Assembly (NCBI GenBank): GCA_010645155.1
Contig: JAAGOF010000220.1
Location: 1,128,145-1,192,144, forward strand
Source: Tigriopus japonicus
Taxonomy: Eukaryota > Arthropoda > Copepoda > Harpacticoida > Harpacticidae
Length of the DNA: 64,000 nucleotides
Direction: 5' to 3'
Under the pieces are notes generated by a model. That model was not told where the DNA came from. It did no database searches and worked only from the letters and a program-made list of their open reading frames with translations. Position numbers and translations under genes: made by a program. Positions 45,827-57,360 of the stretch are shown in pieces (within the stretch, counting starts at the first letter, position 1; the number at the start of each line of letters is the position of its first letter).

Positions 45827-48800
45827 TCATTTGGTTGTCGCTGTTCCTGATCCAGATGAAGCTGGCGTTGTGGTGACCATCATACTTCGATTGCGTTGCT
45901 CGTTTCTGGTCATCTTGTTGGGTTTGTGTTTGGGCAGATTGCTCTGTCCAGCAGGGGCATGGGGAATCACCTTGATCACGTTGCCCACGGCCTTGGTTCG
46001 ACCCTCACGAAACACCAGTCTCTGATTCTGTTTCAAGAACTCCGGATGCTTAACAAATCTGAAACAAGAACCGCGATTGTCATTACTTCATACGTCCATT
46101 TTATAGATTTCAATCAAAACCAACACTGAATCGTAAACCCGTTGTCTCTTTCAAAATGTGTGTGACTAGAAACACAGTAAAAAAACCGAGATGAGAGTAA
46201 CCAGACCACTGAAAGGTGGACACCATTTTTCTTAGACGCGGGCAATGTTAAAAACAACGTTTGTTATTTCGACCCTATCTTTGTTCTAACAGACTTTGTC
46301 TTTCCTAAGTTCAGATTTATTATTGTTTATTGACAAAACCACACGATATATTGTATTTATTGGTAGAAAAAGGAGCAAAGGTTTATGTGAATTGACGGTT
46401 TAAACCAGTGTAAAAAAAGAACGATTTCATTTTGTGGGGTCTTTTGTCCTCGGACCAAAGGTCACATATTGAAAGAGAGGAGAAAACCGGGTAAAGAGTT
46501 GTAGACCTGACGTCTAAACGACTATGATTAAAGTACGACAGTGTTCAGATCAAAGCTAAGGGGAATTGTAACAATGAATAAAACCTACATATTTTCCATC
46601 GCTTTTTAGAGCTCAGGCATGTTTTGTCAGTCCCGTTTGTTCTGAGCTCCTTTTTTTAATTCCTCTTATTATGTCTCTATCCTCTTACCTGAAGTGAACT
46701 TGCGCCTTGTCGCCCGTTCTCAGACAACTAGCGTTCATGCCAATAATGGAGGCGGTCTGTCGAATGGATCCACAATGAACCATGGCCTGATATCGCGTGG
46801 CAATCGTGGTCGGGTGATGCAACACCAAGATCTCGCCTTCAAACTCCCAACACGACTGCGGTTTGAGCTCAGGCGCCACCATCACCATACCTTTGCGAAT
46901 CTGTGAGCGTTTGATCTTCTTCAGAGCAAAGGACGCGGTTTGTCCGCTGCGCACTTCCGTCACGGGCATCCGTTTCCGGTGGATGCTCTTCACCGAGATC
47001 GGATTGAAATGGCCCAAGGGATCGGGACCCAAGAGAAGGGTGTCATTGAGTTTGATCGTCCCACGAAGATTGGTGCCCGAGACCACGGTTCCCACACCGG
47101 GAACCGAGTACGTGTCGTCGATTTGGAACTCGGCGGGCTCGTCGTCGGTGTTGGGCGTGCGATTCGTTAACAGGTTCATGAACATCTTTAACAGGTCCAA
47201 GTTTTCGCCTGACACGTTCGAGACCTGTGGAAAAAGGGCAAATAGGAGAAATGGATCTTGAAAGTTGAGCCTTAAAATTAGTGATGAACCGAAAGGGCTC
47301 TTAACCGAAATCGAAAGAAGGCTCGTGTATTCGATGTTGGGTGGTCGCAAATTTTGAATAAATCGGAAAACTTCAGTTTCAGAGGTTTCTGGACCAAAAG
47401 AAACCATTGTGTTTGTTGTCAAAACTCCATTCTTTATGTGCATGTTTGCTTTTGGTTTTGGCAGGCATAACCGAAACTGAAATTTGGTCATTGGAAAAAC
47501 TTCGGTCCATCACTACTTAAAGTAATCTTTTCTGTGCTTAAAAAAGGAGAATAGATTCAAATGACGCCAAAAAAAAAAAAATCCTAAATTTGCGAGAGGA
47601 GCTTAAATCCTTGATTTTCCGAGCTAGTAATGCTTAAAATCACGATTAACCTTCTTATTGTTCACTGAACCGTAAGTGCACCATGATGTGTTAATCTTGA
47701 CCATTTTAGGAGCGCTCCTAATAGAACTAAAATGATTTAGAACCCCCCTTAGTCGTCATTAGCTCATTGACATTGTTTATGCTTCACCTCGATTCTTGAG
47801 TGAGCGAAAATGTTTAAATCAAAGAATTATATAGTTTTATAAAATAATATTAAATAAAATATTCATATAATTAAATATCATAATTTGTACTGATTAAAAA
47901 CCCACCTGGAAAATGGGACATAACCGCTCGGAGACGAATTTGGTGGCGGAGAGCACCACGTCATCGGCGGTTTTGACCATGACGGGGAATTTGCGACATC
48001 CTTGAGATTTCAGGATTCGAACCAAGAGCTTGAGAGTCTCCTGGAGCACATTGGGTGGACACATGTCGATTTTGGTGACCACCACAAACACGGGCACACT
48101 CAAGGCCAAAGCCAGGCCGAGATGCTCTTTGGTCATGCCCACAATTCCGGCATTGGCGCCGACCATCAACATTCCTGTATCAAATCATGGGTGGTAAGCA
48201 CTTGAAATTTGGACATGGCGTCAACGGAATCATTTACCAAAATCGGGTGCGTGGCCCGTCATGCCAAAGACTGTGGTTTTCAAGTACTTTTCGTGGCCAG
48301 CTAAATCGATGAAGGTGATCACTTTGGCGGATTTTTCGCACACGCGGACCCAATCTAGATTGCCGTGATCGGGTTTGTTGACCACTTGACCCGCGCAATC
48401 AAAGCCCAGAATGTCATTTCCCACTGAACTGGTTCGGCCGGATTCGGCTTCATGCTTGTGTCGAAATAATTTTTGTCGGGCAAATCCGCGACCATTATCC
48501 AATTCACCATGGGTTAAAACACCTATTTAAAAAAAAATTCGAATCAATCCCAATAATTATTTCCATTCTGAGAGGGGAAATCTTTGAACTCTGAATTCAT
48601 TACTGCAAACGAAAGAAGGAAAATGAAGTAAAGTTTGACCCCAAAAGTTTATTGATTTGAGAAGCATCCAAGCAAGTACCGGGTGCGTCAAATAAAATTG
48701 GATCAAGTTTCAAATTCAACAACTCTCTTATCCAAAGTTCCTAATATTTAGCCACAAAACTATCCTATTTTGACATAAAGACAGAAGAAATTGCTCCACT

Positions 48801-50374
48801 TCTGGCGTCAAAATCGTGTTAGGGTGTTAGGTCCAAGAACAATTGCAGTTACAATAAAAAAAATTAAACATTTTTATATTTTTACAAACGTCAACATTTT
48901 CTTGTTCATTCATAAATTACTCGCTCAATAATAAACATCGTTCAATGTTTGTTCCCTAACAAAATCATCCCCTAGCCTTTGATATTGTTACAACACTAGA
49001 GCTTTAAGAAAGAATCTCAAATTTTGAGGTCAACAAAACCGGGATGTCATTAGCGCACCCGGTATGACCTCTCACTACTACTGTTACTGATTGATCAGTA
49101 CCTAATAATGTGGATTTTCCCGCGTCGACATTGCCCACGACGGCAATGCGGATCTCCATAAAGTCCTTCTCGTCGTAGCGTTTGCGGATGAGGAACTGCG
49201 CCGTCTTCTTGGCCGCATTCTCCTCGCACGCGTGCCCGCGCAACTGCACGCACTCGGCGTCCAAAGTGGCCGCGATCGACTGCAGCGTGGCCTCAGACGC
49301 CGCGAACTCGTCGTCGGTCAACCCGCGCTCGGACACACTCCCATCTTCTTCGCCGTCATGCAGAGGCACGCCCACATCGTAGATGGTCTCGCCTTTGAAG
49401 AAGAGAAGCGCATGAGAAGGGTAAAGGAGCGTTGATTAGTCTTGGGAAAATGGCGTGAAGGAAAAAGTGGTCAGGATGAGCTTGATAGTTAGAACATCAT
49501 TGGAAAGAATGGAGTTACAGTAGTTCAAGAAGTCCAAAAAAACAATCTAGTGTTTTCGTGGAATTTAACACTTCATATTAGTGTTAAAAGATTGTTTATG
49601 CACTTGGGGAAAATTATTTAGTATTTTTTTCCCTTTATATTAGCCTGTGATATGGATTTTAATTACGTGAATTCAAATTTTAATGTTTATGATGTAGGTA
49701 AAAATAAAGAAAAATAAATTCACGAATTTTTATAATGAAAATGCCTTCAAATTTGACCTTTGAGAACCTTTAAAAAAGGCGGTGATTGAAAGATAGCAAA
49801 ATAAATGTCATGAATCTCGTCATAACTAATGATTTTGGCTATTAAATTATTATTGCAATGTGCGGTTTACATCAGAACGGTTGCAAAAGTAACGAGCCGG
49901 CAAGAAATAGAGATTTTTGCGACACAAAAATACAAAAGCATTGATTTTCTGGGGGGGTTTAAAGGATTTTTTTTCGTTTTTAGGAACATGTCATAGGATA
50001 ACTAATGTCAAGGATTTCGTCAAAGATTTGCTCCCGTTTGTCAGGATGCAAAGGAAAGTTTAAGAAAACATCTTCCATACTCAGTAAAAGGCTAATTTTG
50101 GGAATATTGGACCCGCTATCGAATACAAAGTCAGCTTAAAATCTATTATAATTACTGTAGTCGACTGACCTCTGCCTTCTTCCATGAGATCGCGCACCCG
50201 TTGCAGAATCAGCTCAAATTGGGCCTCATTGGGCGAAATGAGCGCCTTTGAGGCCGATATTGACGAATAATCCGGACCCACGGGCTCCATAGTTCCAGTA
50301 GAAACACCCTCAGTCGCCGAGGACACGCCTTTTAAGCCTCCGCCTCCCACGGAGCTCTCCAAAAATGAAGCCAT
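45827..50374 (-). CDS. GTPBP1: GTP-binding protein 1 (GTPBP1, elongation-factor-like GTPase)
   Basis: GTPBP1 is a translational GTPase related to eEF1A and linked to mRNA decay and ribosome rescue. Six exons join in phase to 605 residues: 50374-50170, 49392-49102, 48522-48238, 48174-47906, 47224-46689 and 46058-45827 (TGA). G1 is GNVDAGKST (155-163), G3 is [12 protein letters not shown] and G4 is TKID. Family signatures include [75 protein letters not shown] and [20 protein letters not shown]. The end [18 protein letters not shown] is also conserved. The Gly/Ser-rich N-terminus and basic, Thr-rich C-terminal tail are variable in the family; length is slightly below the human 669. Intron 4 carries a small hAT-like MITE. 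Synonymy with GTPBP2 is less likely given the close match of the exon 3-5 motifs to GTPBP1. Confidence 0.95.
47279..47515. mobile_element. hAT-like MITE (237 bp) in GTPBP1 intron
   Basis: Ends TAGTGATGAACCGAA and TTCGGTCCATCACTA are inverted repeats with one mismatch. Flanks CTTAAAAT (47271-47278) and CTTAAAGT (47516-47523) match at 7 of 8 positions, as expected for an aged 8-bp duplication. Internal sequence (aaccgaaa.cg, ccgaaactgaaattt) is also partly palindromic. Confidence 0.85.
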
Positions 50375-52980
50375 CTCTCAATCATTCAATCTCAATCAGA
50401 CCATCCGTTTCTCGTTTCTGCCTAGATACACAAAGTCCGAATATTGCAATCCTATGGACTGACTTGATATAAAAACGAGAGATTGTGTCTCAATCTGATG
50501 AAATCCTTTACCAAACGCGAGGATGGTGCAATTTAGAGAAATCTTTCCGTCGTTGTCAAAGTTACTCCGTTTTCGTAGCCAATCAATGTTGTGTTTGTTT
50601 GGGTCAGCTGAAGATTAGAGACACTGAACAACTTCTAACAATCCTCATGTTTTTATGCATGATAGAGATTAGGATATATTATAAAGGGTCACTCATTAGA
50701 CATATTCCTAAGGTGGCTCCGTTCCATCAGACTATAAACTTGATTTCATTCATTTATCATTGAGTAGTTAGTTTTTTCAATTTCGCTAAGGCGTCGTATG
50801 ACAGCGCTGATTTTTAAAGGCATTTCGTGGACCAATGAGAGAGAAAAGGAAAGTGTTCAAGGACAACACTTATTACAATTTTTTTCTAAAACAAATCCAA
50901 GGCTCAAGGCCGTTTCATATTTTTAGATCCATGGTTGATATTGCCTAGAGTTTGTGTGGCGCCCTCTGTGATGAGCCAAACGTGGCAAGCACGTGTCACA
51001 TAGAACGGTCGGTAAAATACCCTTGGTTCTTAACGACTCTGTTGGATCTGAGACATTGATTTTTATGGCCTCGAATGAAATATGACATCGATTGCATCCA
51101 TTGGTCCCTTATTATCAGAATATATTAAAGAAATTGTATTGCATCATTCATGAGGTCATGAAGATTGAACTGAAGAGGCTTTTTAACCCAGGGTAGCGGT
51201 AAGTTTTAACCAAATAAGTGAAGATGGATTTGTTGAGGGATAGTTGAGTAAAAGCAAGCCAAATCAGGTTTTGCCGCTTTTCACTTTTACAAAAGAAAGC
51301 TTGGCTTCAGGCGATCAAAGGATGATTTGAATGCAAGTTTTGTCTCGTCTATTCTGAACCGTTCTTGTTCATGTTGAAATTCATGGGCACGCTTGTCTCT
51401 TTGGTCGATCACAAACAAAATCACAACAAAAGTCATCACGGGGAAAAAAATCGAGATCTAGGTTCAGGGTGGCATGAAAAAACATATTCAGCCCAGTTTC
51501 AGGATATTTGGCCTTAAATGAATATCTGCACGCTTGCAAATTGTCAGTTTCACTCTACTAATCGATCCAAAGCTTTTCATTGAGCTTTGAAAATTCACCT
51601 TAAGTTGGTGCTCGTGCATTCAAAATGGCTTTAAAATGAAATTGCGGTCCTGAAAAATTTCGGTTTTAAACCTGATTATGTAAGTGCTAAAAATATCTTT
51701 GTACTATCCTCAAATGCTTCTGCTAAAAAAGTTTCTCAATGAAACTAAACAAGAACAAAATTTAACCTAATTTTAAAACAAAGCCCCATTATGCTTTACT
51801 CACTTAGTTTCCCAGAAATGAATGTTTCATGTATTAGAAAATGGTTGGTGGATTAATTCAACGGGAATCCATGAAGTGAAATTTAGTCACCAAAGGAAAT
51901 GCAGTCACACTCTTTAGTGATGACCAGGTATATGTAAATTACATTTAACAATGTACTTATAAAAATTTTCAATTTTGTCCAAAATTACAAAAGTGGGATT
52001 GAAAAATAGATAAATTGCTTGATCTGTTGTTATTTTCGGGAAAAGGTTAATTCATCAATCAAAATCAAGGTTGACAAACAACACAACATTTTGATTGAAA
52101 TTATTACAATAAAATATTTAGTTTATCTTCAAGGCCACCACATACTGGTTAAGTACCATAGTACATAGAGCTCGTTCGTCTAGTTTACTTTTCCAAGCGT
52201 TTTTTCTGTTTTTATTCCTGTCTAACATTTACCTTATTTTAATGAAATATTTGATTTTCGTCAAAGTTAAAACATTGGGAAAGTTTCAAAATGAACTAGT
52301 AACATTGCTTGTTCCTTTCCGAATGATCTGGAAAAAGCATGGCAAAATCAACATCATAAAAGAAAAAAAAGAGTATTTGTTACAGATGTAACAATATGAG
52401 TTTAGTTTATCAGCAATTCCAAGCTATAAAGTAAGACTTACACATGATGGGAGCATAGGAAAGGGTCAGTTTTTACTCTAATTAATGAGAAAAATGCTAG
52501 AGATGCTGCCACAAAATCCAATTTTCTAATGTTATTTCTCAAAACAATTACATCAAATAATCCATTTTTTGCGACAATATTTTTACCAAAATGTTGTGGC
52601 CCTGGTGATGACAATAACACCACATGAGGTAAATAAAGCATAAATGAATTCAAGCCTTGTCATCTATTGGCAATGGTTGAAAATGGCAATTGGTGAGACA
52701 TGATGAAATTGAAGAAATCTTCCAAATTGAAGATTATTTGGGTTAGGGGGAATGAAGAAATTAATTTTTCAAAGAAAATAATTTCAAATCCGGTCTCTAC
52801 TCATTATATTCAAAGTTTACTCCACATTTGTGGCAAAATCATATGTGATTGGCTTTATAGTCCCTAACTTTTGCCAAAATTAGCAATAACATAATCATCC
52901 ATCCCAATCATTTAGCAATTAAAGTTGTCACAATGAAGGCCTTGAACTGACCCATTCCAATCACTCATCAATCGTCATCC
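50375..52980. other. Divergent intergenic region GTPBP1 / GARS
   Basis: About 2.6 kb between the GTPBP1 start and the MULE-like element upstream of GARS. It should contain the GTPBP1 promoter. I see no coding exon, no recognised repeat and no CpG-like block; the sequence is AT-rich. Confidence 0.5.
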
Positions 52981-52990
52981 CTTTCGGCCA

Positions 52991-53728
52991 TCTCACTTAT
53001 AAACGACACAAAAATTAATTCAAGGTTGCGTGAGCAAAAAAGGGCAAAGTTCCGTTGAGGTGGGGAAGACAAGATTCCTACCTTTATAGCGTTGGCTTTA
53101 TATTACTTTCACTCTTTTCGTTTAAACATAATGTTTTGCGTATTCCTTTGGCAAACTATTTTGTTTTCAAAAGTTTTTGTAAATTAATTTTAAATGTGCG
53201 AAAATGGCCTCTGAACTTCCCTGCTCCTTCAACAAGATGGGGCTGCTTGACATACATTACAGCTTGTTCAAAATTATTGTCTTTTCTCATTTCTGAGACA
53301 AGGATAAATGTCCTCATTCATCTCCAGGCCTCAATTGGATGAAAATTTCCATCTAGTCCATTCTGAAGAGGCTTTGGGTCAAACTGATTACTGAAACTGC
53401 CTGTGGGAATATTGAAGGCTGTGGTGAAGACCAAAGGTGGCCATTATGTAAATCGAACTTTTGTTTGCCTAGGTAATGCATCTGGGATTGTAGTTATGTG
53501 ACAACGCCTTTGATTGAATGGATGAATTTTAGGCGATATACCCTGTAGAATCAAAGGTGACACGGCATTCTGGGGAAAGTTGGTTTCTCTACCTTAAATG
53601 AGAAGCAAATTTAACATTGGAGAAGCAATGTTTACATTCTGGCAATGTCTTCCCCACCTCACAACGGAACTTTGCCCTTTTTTGCTCACGCAACCTTGAA
53701 TTAATTTTTGTGTCGTTTATAAGTGAGA
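52991..53728. mobile_element. MULE/foldback-like element with about 81-bp terminal inverted repeats
   Basis: The left arm (52991-53071) and right arm (53646-53728) are reverse complements over about 81 bp with only a 2-nt indel. They begin TCTCACTTATAAACGACACA. A perfect 10-bp direct repeat CTTTCGGCCA flanks the element (52981-52990 and 53729-53738). Long terminal inverted repeats plus a 9-11-bp duplication fit Mutator-like or foldback elements. The 574-bp centre has no recognisable transposase. It ends 59 bp before the first in-frame ATG of GARS. Confidence 0.9.
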
Positions 53729-53787
53729 CTTTCGGCCATGCCTCCTTGCAGGGATTCGGCGTTCCGTTCAGCTGATTGCCACCGTGC

Positions 53788-56700
53788 ATGTTTCCCTTCT
53801 CTTTTTCTTTCTTCTCTATGTCTCCTCTGGCCTCGTCGTTGACAGCGGGATCGAAACGTCTGCAGCACTTCCTCATACGTGGAGGCCCTCTTCCTCGTCT
53901 TCATCATCCCCGTTGTGGTCGTTCTGGGCTCCTCAGCTTCGCCGCCGCCGTAACCGCATCGCCCTCGTCGCTCGCCCGTCAAATCAGTGGCACCGTCGTA
54001 GTACGCGCGGCCAGTACTTCTTCTCCTTCTAGTTCTGGTTGGGGTCGGAAAAAGTTCCAGCCGCATCAACGGGCCAGAAAGGTCTCGGTTTTGAGCGATT
54101 GGTTAGTCATGGATCCTGAAGTAGAAGCCCTTTTAGCGCCTTTAAGAGCCTTAGTCAAGGAACAAGGCGATGTCGTCCGACAACTCAAGGAGCAGAAAGC
54201 CCCTGAAGTGGACGTCAAGAAGGCCGTGGCCGAACTTAAGGCCCGAAAAAAGACCCTGGAGGATAAGGAACTCGAACTCACGTAAGATAGGACTCCTTTG
54301 ATTTCTTTAGTATTTGACCAAACATGTTCTTTCCGTTTTATGGTTGAGAAAAAAAATCCAGCATCATGAATAATTAATTAACCACTGTGTTTGCCATTGA
54401 ATGACCTTTTGGGATAGTGCAGTAGTTGAGGATTTGTAACTTCATTTCTAATTTTAGGTTTGTTTCAACACGACAAATTTAATTTCACATGAGCATGTTT
54501 ACTCATTGGAAAATAATCTGCGTAAAAATTAAGCCCGGAGTAATTTTTATTTGAACCCTCGTCGATATATAAAACGAGCCCAATTTGCCTAAAATTCTGT
54601 TCAAAAAACTAGGCACTAATTTTTCGACCAGCCTACTCTTGAAAACTTGTTTTCCTAATATTTTGAATGTTTTCACGCAACTAAAACCTGTTAATACGTA
54701 TGTTTTTGTCGTGAAAATGAGGAATGTTCTAAATCTGTATTTTCAGTCCGGCTGAGGCGTTTTTCGATCGAGCCAAGATGGAAGATTTGTTGAAGCGTCG
54801 TTTCTTTTACGATCAATCCTTTGCCATCTACGGAGGCGTGTCCGGTCAATACGATTTTGGACCCATGGGCTGCGCTCTCAAGGCCAATTTGCTCAACTTG
54901 TGGCGCTCGTTTTTCGTCATGGAAGAGCAAATGCTCGAAGTCGATTGTACCATGCTCACTCCGGAACCCGTTCTCAAGGCCTCCGGACACGTGGACAAGT
55001 TTGCCGATTTGATGGTCAAGGACCTCAAGAATGGCGAATGCTTCCGTTTGGATCACTTGATCAAGTCCCAGCTAGAGAAGGTACGATCATTTTGTTGAAG
55101 AATAAAGACAAACGTTTCATGTTTGATGCTTGGATATCGTAGATCAAGTCGGAGAAAAATACCACGGCTGAGGCCAAGGCCCATTGTGACGACATCATAG
55201 TCAAATTGGATAATATGGGTGCCTCTGAGATGTCGGCCATCATGAAACAGTTCAACATGAAGTCTCCCGTGACCGACAATGACCTGTCCGAGCCCATGGA
55301 GTTCAATCTCATGTTCCAAACGCATATTGGGCCCACCGGCCTGATCAAAGGCTTTCTGAGGCCTGAGACCGCTCAAGGCATCTTCGTGAACTTTAAGCGC
55401 CTGTTGGAGTTTAATCAGGGCAAGCTTCCTTTTGCGGCTGCTCAAATTGGAAACGCATTTCGAAACGAGATCTCGCCTCGATCCGGATTGCTTCGGGTGC
55501 GTGAATTTACCATGGCCGAGATTGAGCATTTCTGCGATCCCAATGACAAATCTCATCCGAAATTCGATGACATTCGTGATACGGAGATGTGTCTCTATTC
55601 GGCGGCCAATCAAATGGAAGGGAAATCCGTTTACAAGACCACCATTGGCGAGGCTGTTGACTCGGTAAGAAAACGTTTTTATCGCTGAAAAGCAGAGTAG
55701 GTTGATGTGGGCTTAAAGCACGAGCTCCGCTTCTCTCTGTAACTATTTCATTTCCGATTCTCAAAACCTCTGCAAGTAAATTTAAACGCAAGTTGTTCTT
55801 CTTTTGTCTTCTCATGCCATTCCTCAGGATTCAAACCATTTCCAAACTCTCTCCTCTCTTGACGATCTTTACTATTTGAACAAATATCTCCTTCATCGAC
55901 CCTATATCCGAGATTTCACTCCATCACAATGGGACAACATCATACACGATCAAATTTGTTCCATGTTTCCATCAATTCCTGAAACATTGTCCAACATCAT
56001 CCGATGGAAAACTCATTTGACCAGTTTTGATGCTCAAGAACGTCAAGCCTGGTCTGGCAATCCAACTCAAAACCTGGCTGAGATTGTAACGGAGATTTTT
56101 GGATCTTCTTCTCGTCCAAAGGTTATTTTTCTTCTCTTTGCGTTCTTTCCCTGCATTGCTTCACATCCTGAGTGCTTGTGTTTAACTTTTTTAGCCTTTA
56201 CTTTTTATTTGTATTTGAATGCTCCAAATAACCCATTTTGTTTTCTACAGAGCACCGTGGCCAATCATACCATTGGTTATTTCATGGCCAGGATCCAACA
56301 ATTCCTGGTCAAGATTGGGATCGATCCCAAGCGACTTCGCTTCCGTCAGCACATGGGCAATGAAATGGCTCATTATGCTTGCGATTGTTGGGACGCAGAG
56401 ATCTTGACCTCATACGGTTGGGTTGAGTGCGTTGGATGTGCTGATCGTTCAGCCTTTGATCTGAACCAACACTTCAAGGCCACAGGTAACCATTACCCCT
56501 ATGATAAACTGATCACACTCATCCTTTACCATGATCTTCCATTACTAAGGTGTCAAGCTTTGTGCTGAGAAAACTTTGCCTGAGCCAGTTATGAAGGACT
56601 CCGTTGAACTTGTCCTCAATAAATCGGTCTTGGGCAAAACTTTCAAGAAGCAAGCCAATGTTCTGACCGACCATCTGGCCAAATTAGAGGCTCCAGCCAT

Positions 56701-57325
56701 CGAAGCCATCGAGTCGGCTTTGAAAAACGCCGCCCAACACGATGTGGAAGTCGATGGCCAGACTTTTACCCTAACCAAAGAAATGATTGTAGAGGTGAAA
56801 CGCTCTCAAAAGAAGGTCTTCGTCGAGGAGATCATCCCTAGTGTGATCGAACCTTCTTTTGGAGTTGGCCGCATCATGTACTCCCTTTTGGAGCACAGTT
56901 TCCGGGTGCGTCCGGACGATGAACAACGCACCTATTTCTCTCTCCCTGCTTGGATGGCGCCCATTAAGTGTTCCGTATTGCCTCTTTCCAAAAATCCGGA
57001 CTTCATCCCTTTGGTTAAACAACTATCCAAAGCCTTGACTGAGGCTGAAGTCTCCCATAAAGTGGACGACAGCTCCGGATCCATCGGCAAGAGGTATGCC
57101 CGAACCGACGAAGTGGCCGTGCCTTTCGGGATCTGTGTGGATTTCGACAGTCTCAAAACACCTCACACGGTCACTGTGAGAGAACGAGATAGTACTCTTC
57201 AAGTGAGAATGCCCGTGGACGACGTGCCCGAGGTTTTGAGACGCATGTCCCAAGGGAAACTGCTTTGGAATGAGGTCATGACCAAGTATCCCAAGTTTGA
57301 GGAGCAACAAAGCACTCAGAAATAA
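53788..57325 (+). CDS. GARS1: Glycyl-tRNA synthetase (class II), mitochondrial and cytosolic forms
   Basis: GARS charges tRNA-Gly. Constitutive exons are 53788-54281, 54747-55080, 55143-55664, 56251-56485 and 56550-57325 (TAA): 786 residues from the first ATG. Starts at 53788 or 53818 give an Arg/Ser/Leu-rich presequence suited to mitochondrial import; the ATG at 54109 gives a 679-residue cytosolic form starting at the WHEP domain ([15 protein letters not shown]). Class II motifs are clear: [60 protein letters not shown] [75 protein letters not shown], and the anticodon-binding domain with [20 protein letters not shown] poly(A) signal AATAAA (57324-57329) overlaps the stop codon. A possible extra cassette exon lies at 55828-56121. 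Confidence 0.96.
55828..56121 (+). CDS. Candidate GARS cassette exon encoding an EF1-beta/GST-C-like domain
   Basis: 294 bp (98 codons, phase 0 at both ends) within the GARS intron between EAVDS and [11 protein letters not shown]. The acceptor is strong (ttcttctcatgccattcctcag). The donor AAG|gttatt is a GT but weak, suiting optional inclusion. The peptide has [20 protein letters not shown], then [16 protein letters not shown]. This parallels the N-terminal domain of elongation factor 1-beta (LNxYLxxxSYIxGYxPSQAD...ALRWYNHIxSYE), a GST-C-like fold also fused to several synthetases and AIMP proteins. There is no in-frame ATG upstream, which argues against a nested gene. The alternative is a decayed exonised fragment; 98 stop-free codons with motifs in order make decay less likely. 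Confidence 0.7.
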
Positions 57326-57360
57326 TAAAAAAGGACGCGTTTGTATGTTGATAAATCCGG

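Noticed and set aside
50485..50763. 92-codon plus-strand frame upstream of GTPBP1
   Set aside because: No ATG context of note, no motif, and it lies in the expected GTPBP1 promoter region; treated as a chance frame.
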